The position numbers and the translations under genes were made by a program. From a virus: a stretch of 22,274 bases of DNA. Location of the stretch: the IMG/VR virus record IMGVR_UViG_3300005056_000222, positions 1-22,274 of that record. The stretch is one strand, 5' to 3'. The notes beneath the pieces were generated by a model. It did no database searches and had not been told where the DNA came from. It worked only from the letters and a program-made list of their open reading frames with translations. Shown one piece after another: positions 21,657 to 22,274 of this stretch. Numbering within the stretch: the stretch's first letter is position 1; every line of letters begins with the position of its first letter.

Positions 21657-22274
21657 ATGGATCTCGCCGACCTCGCCCGCCTCATTGAAAACCTCCTGCG
21701 CCTGGGCACCATCGCTCAGGTACAGCACACCGCCCCGCCGCGCGTGCGTGTCAGAACGGGCGGGATCGAGACCGACTGGCTCCCCTGGGCCGAGCTTCGC
21801 GCCGGGCGCACCCGCACGTGGAACCCGCCCACCGTCGGCGAACAGGTGTTGCTGTTCTGCCCCAGCGGCGACACCCGAAATGGCGTGGTGCTGTGCGGCA
21901 TCCCGTCCGACGACACCGACACCCCGAGCCACAGCCCAGACGAAACGGCCACGCTATACCCAGACGGTGCGCTGACGGTCTACAACCACGCGACCGGTAC
22001 GCTTTCGATCACGGGTATCCAGAAGGTCATCGTGGAGGCGGCCACCAGCGTGCTGGTGAAGTGCCCGGACACCACGTTTGACGGCGATGTGACGGTCAAG
22101 GGCCTGTTCTCGTACGAAAACGGTATCGCCGGCCAAGGCGGTGAGAACGGCAACATCATCCGGGGTGACGTTGCACACGAGGGCGGAAACCTCTCGTCCA
22201 ACGGCGTCGTGGTCCACGATCACGGCCACGGCGGCGTGCGGCGCGGCGGCGACTGGACGGACGGCACCCGATGA
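21657..22274 (+). CDS. V: Baseplate spike protein (P2 gpV family)
   Basis: The 205-residue protein (P2 gpV 211) has the N-terminal OB-fold of the spike: RVRVRTGGIETDWLPWAELR, GRTRTWNPPTVGEQVLLFCP, GVVLCGIPSDD. A repetitive beta-helix follows (LYPDGALTVYNHATGTLSIT, VKCPDTTFDGDVTVKG). The tip region holds GDVAHEGGNLSSNGVVVHDH and HGHGG; this HxH-type pattern binds iron in P2 gpV. It forms the trimeric membrane-piercing needle. The stop is the last codon of the window and overlaps an ATG (ATGA at 22271), presumably gene W. Confidence 0.95.
   Translation: MDLADLARLIENLLRLGTIAQVQHTAPPRVRVRTGGIETDWLPWAELRAGRTRTWNPPTVGEQVLLFCPSGDTRNGVVLCGIPSDDTDTPSHSPDETATLYPDGALTVYNHATGTLSITGIQKVIVEAATSVLVKCPDTTFDGDVTVKGLFSYENGIAGQGGENGNIIRGDVAHEGGNLSSNGVVVHDHGHGGVRRGGDWTDGTR

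Noticed and set aside
1-22274. tRNA, rRNA or integrase gene
   Set aside because: No cloverleaf, rRNA-like stretch or tyrosine/serine recombinase motif was seen on either strand.

Overview
The window lies inside a P2-like (Peduovirus-type) prophage or phage. GC-rich coding, gene order and protein style suggest a host in the Burkholderiaceae (Ralstonia, Cupriavidus or Burkholderia); this is inferred from the sequence alone. No chromosomal host gene, integrase, tRNA or rRNA is visible. The window opens exactly on one stop codon and closes exactly on the stop of the baseplate gene V.

Layout. (1) 1-1280, minus strand: the end of a phage operon of small overlapping genes. Two appear frameshifted; the last is a possible HTH regulator. 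(2) 1281-8102: a cargo region of about 6.8 kb holding a secreted cyanovirin-like protein, a LexA-box-controlled pair (membrane protein plus ImmA/IrrE-type metallopeptidase), a trypsin-like peptidase, a LexA-box-controlled pair that includes a SRAP/YedK protein, and a PIN-like ribonuclease. Its non-coding DNA holds a 128-nt direct repeat, phased GGCACA triplets, a recurring AATCAAYG motif, a GGTAAC cluster and a possible cos site. (3) 8124-17448: the P2 late genes, with Q and P leftward and O-N-M-L-X, two holins, endolysin, Rz/Rz1, R and S rightward. Nearly every junction is an ATGA-type overlap. (4) 17646-21404: a second cargo region between S and V, with a DUF2806 protein, a PD-(D/E)XK-like protein, an FRG-domain protein and two small coupled unknown genes, all leftward, against the late genes. 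(5) 21657-22274: baseplate gene V, restarting the late operon.

How it fits together. Late transcription probably depends on an Ogr/Delta-type activator: a TGTTGT-N13-ACAACA dyad lies between the divergent P and O genes, and related dyads occur before V and at the 3' end of the FRG gene. Cargo genes sit where P2 carries its morons (the old/tin side of Q, and the S-V gap) and look like defence or host-interaction genes. Two cargo units carry near-ideal LexA boxes, so they should be induced with the SOS response that also induces many prophages. The best candidates for an undescribed system are the SOS-box membrane protein plus metallopeptidase cassette between long direct repeats, and the FRG gene with two small partners between copies of the late-promoter dyad.
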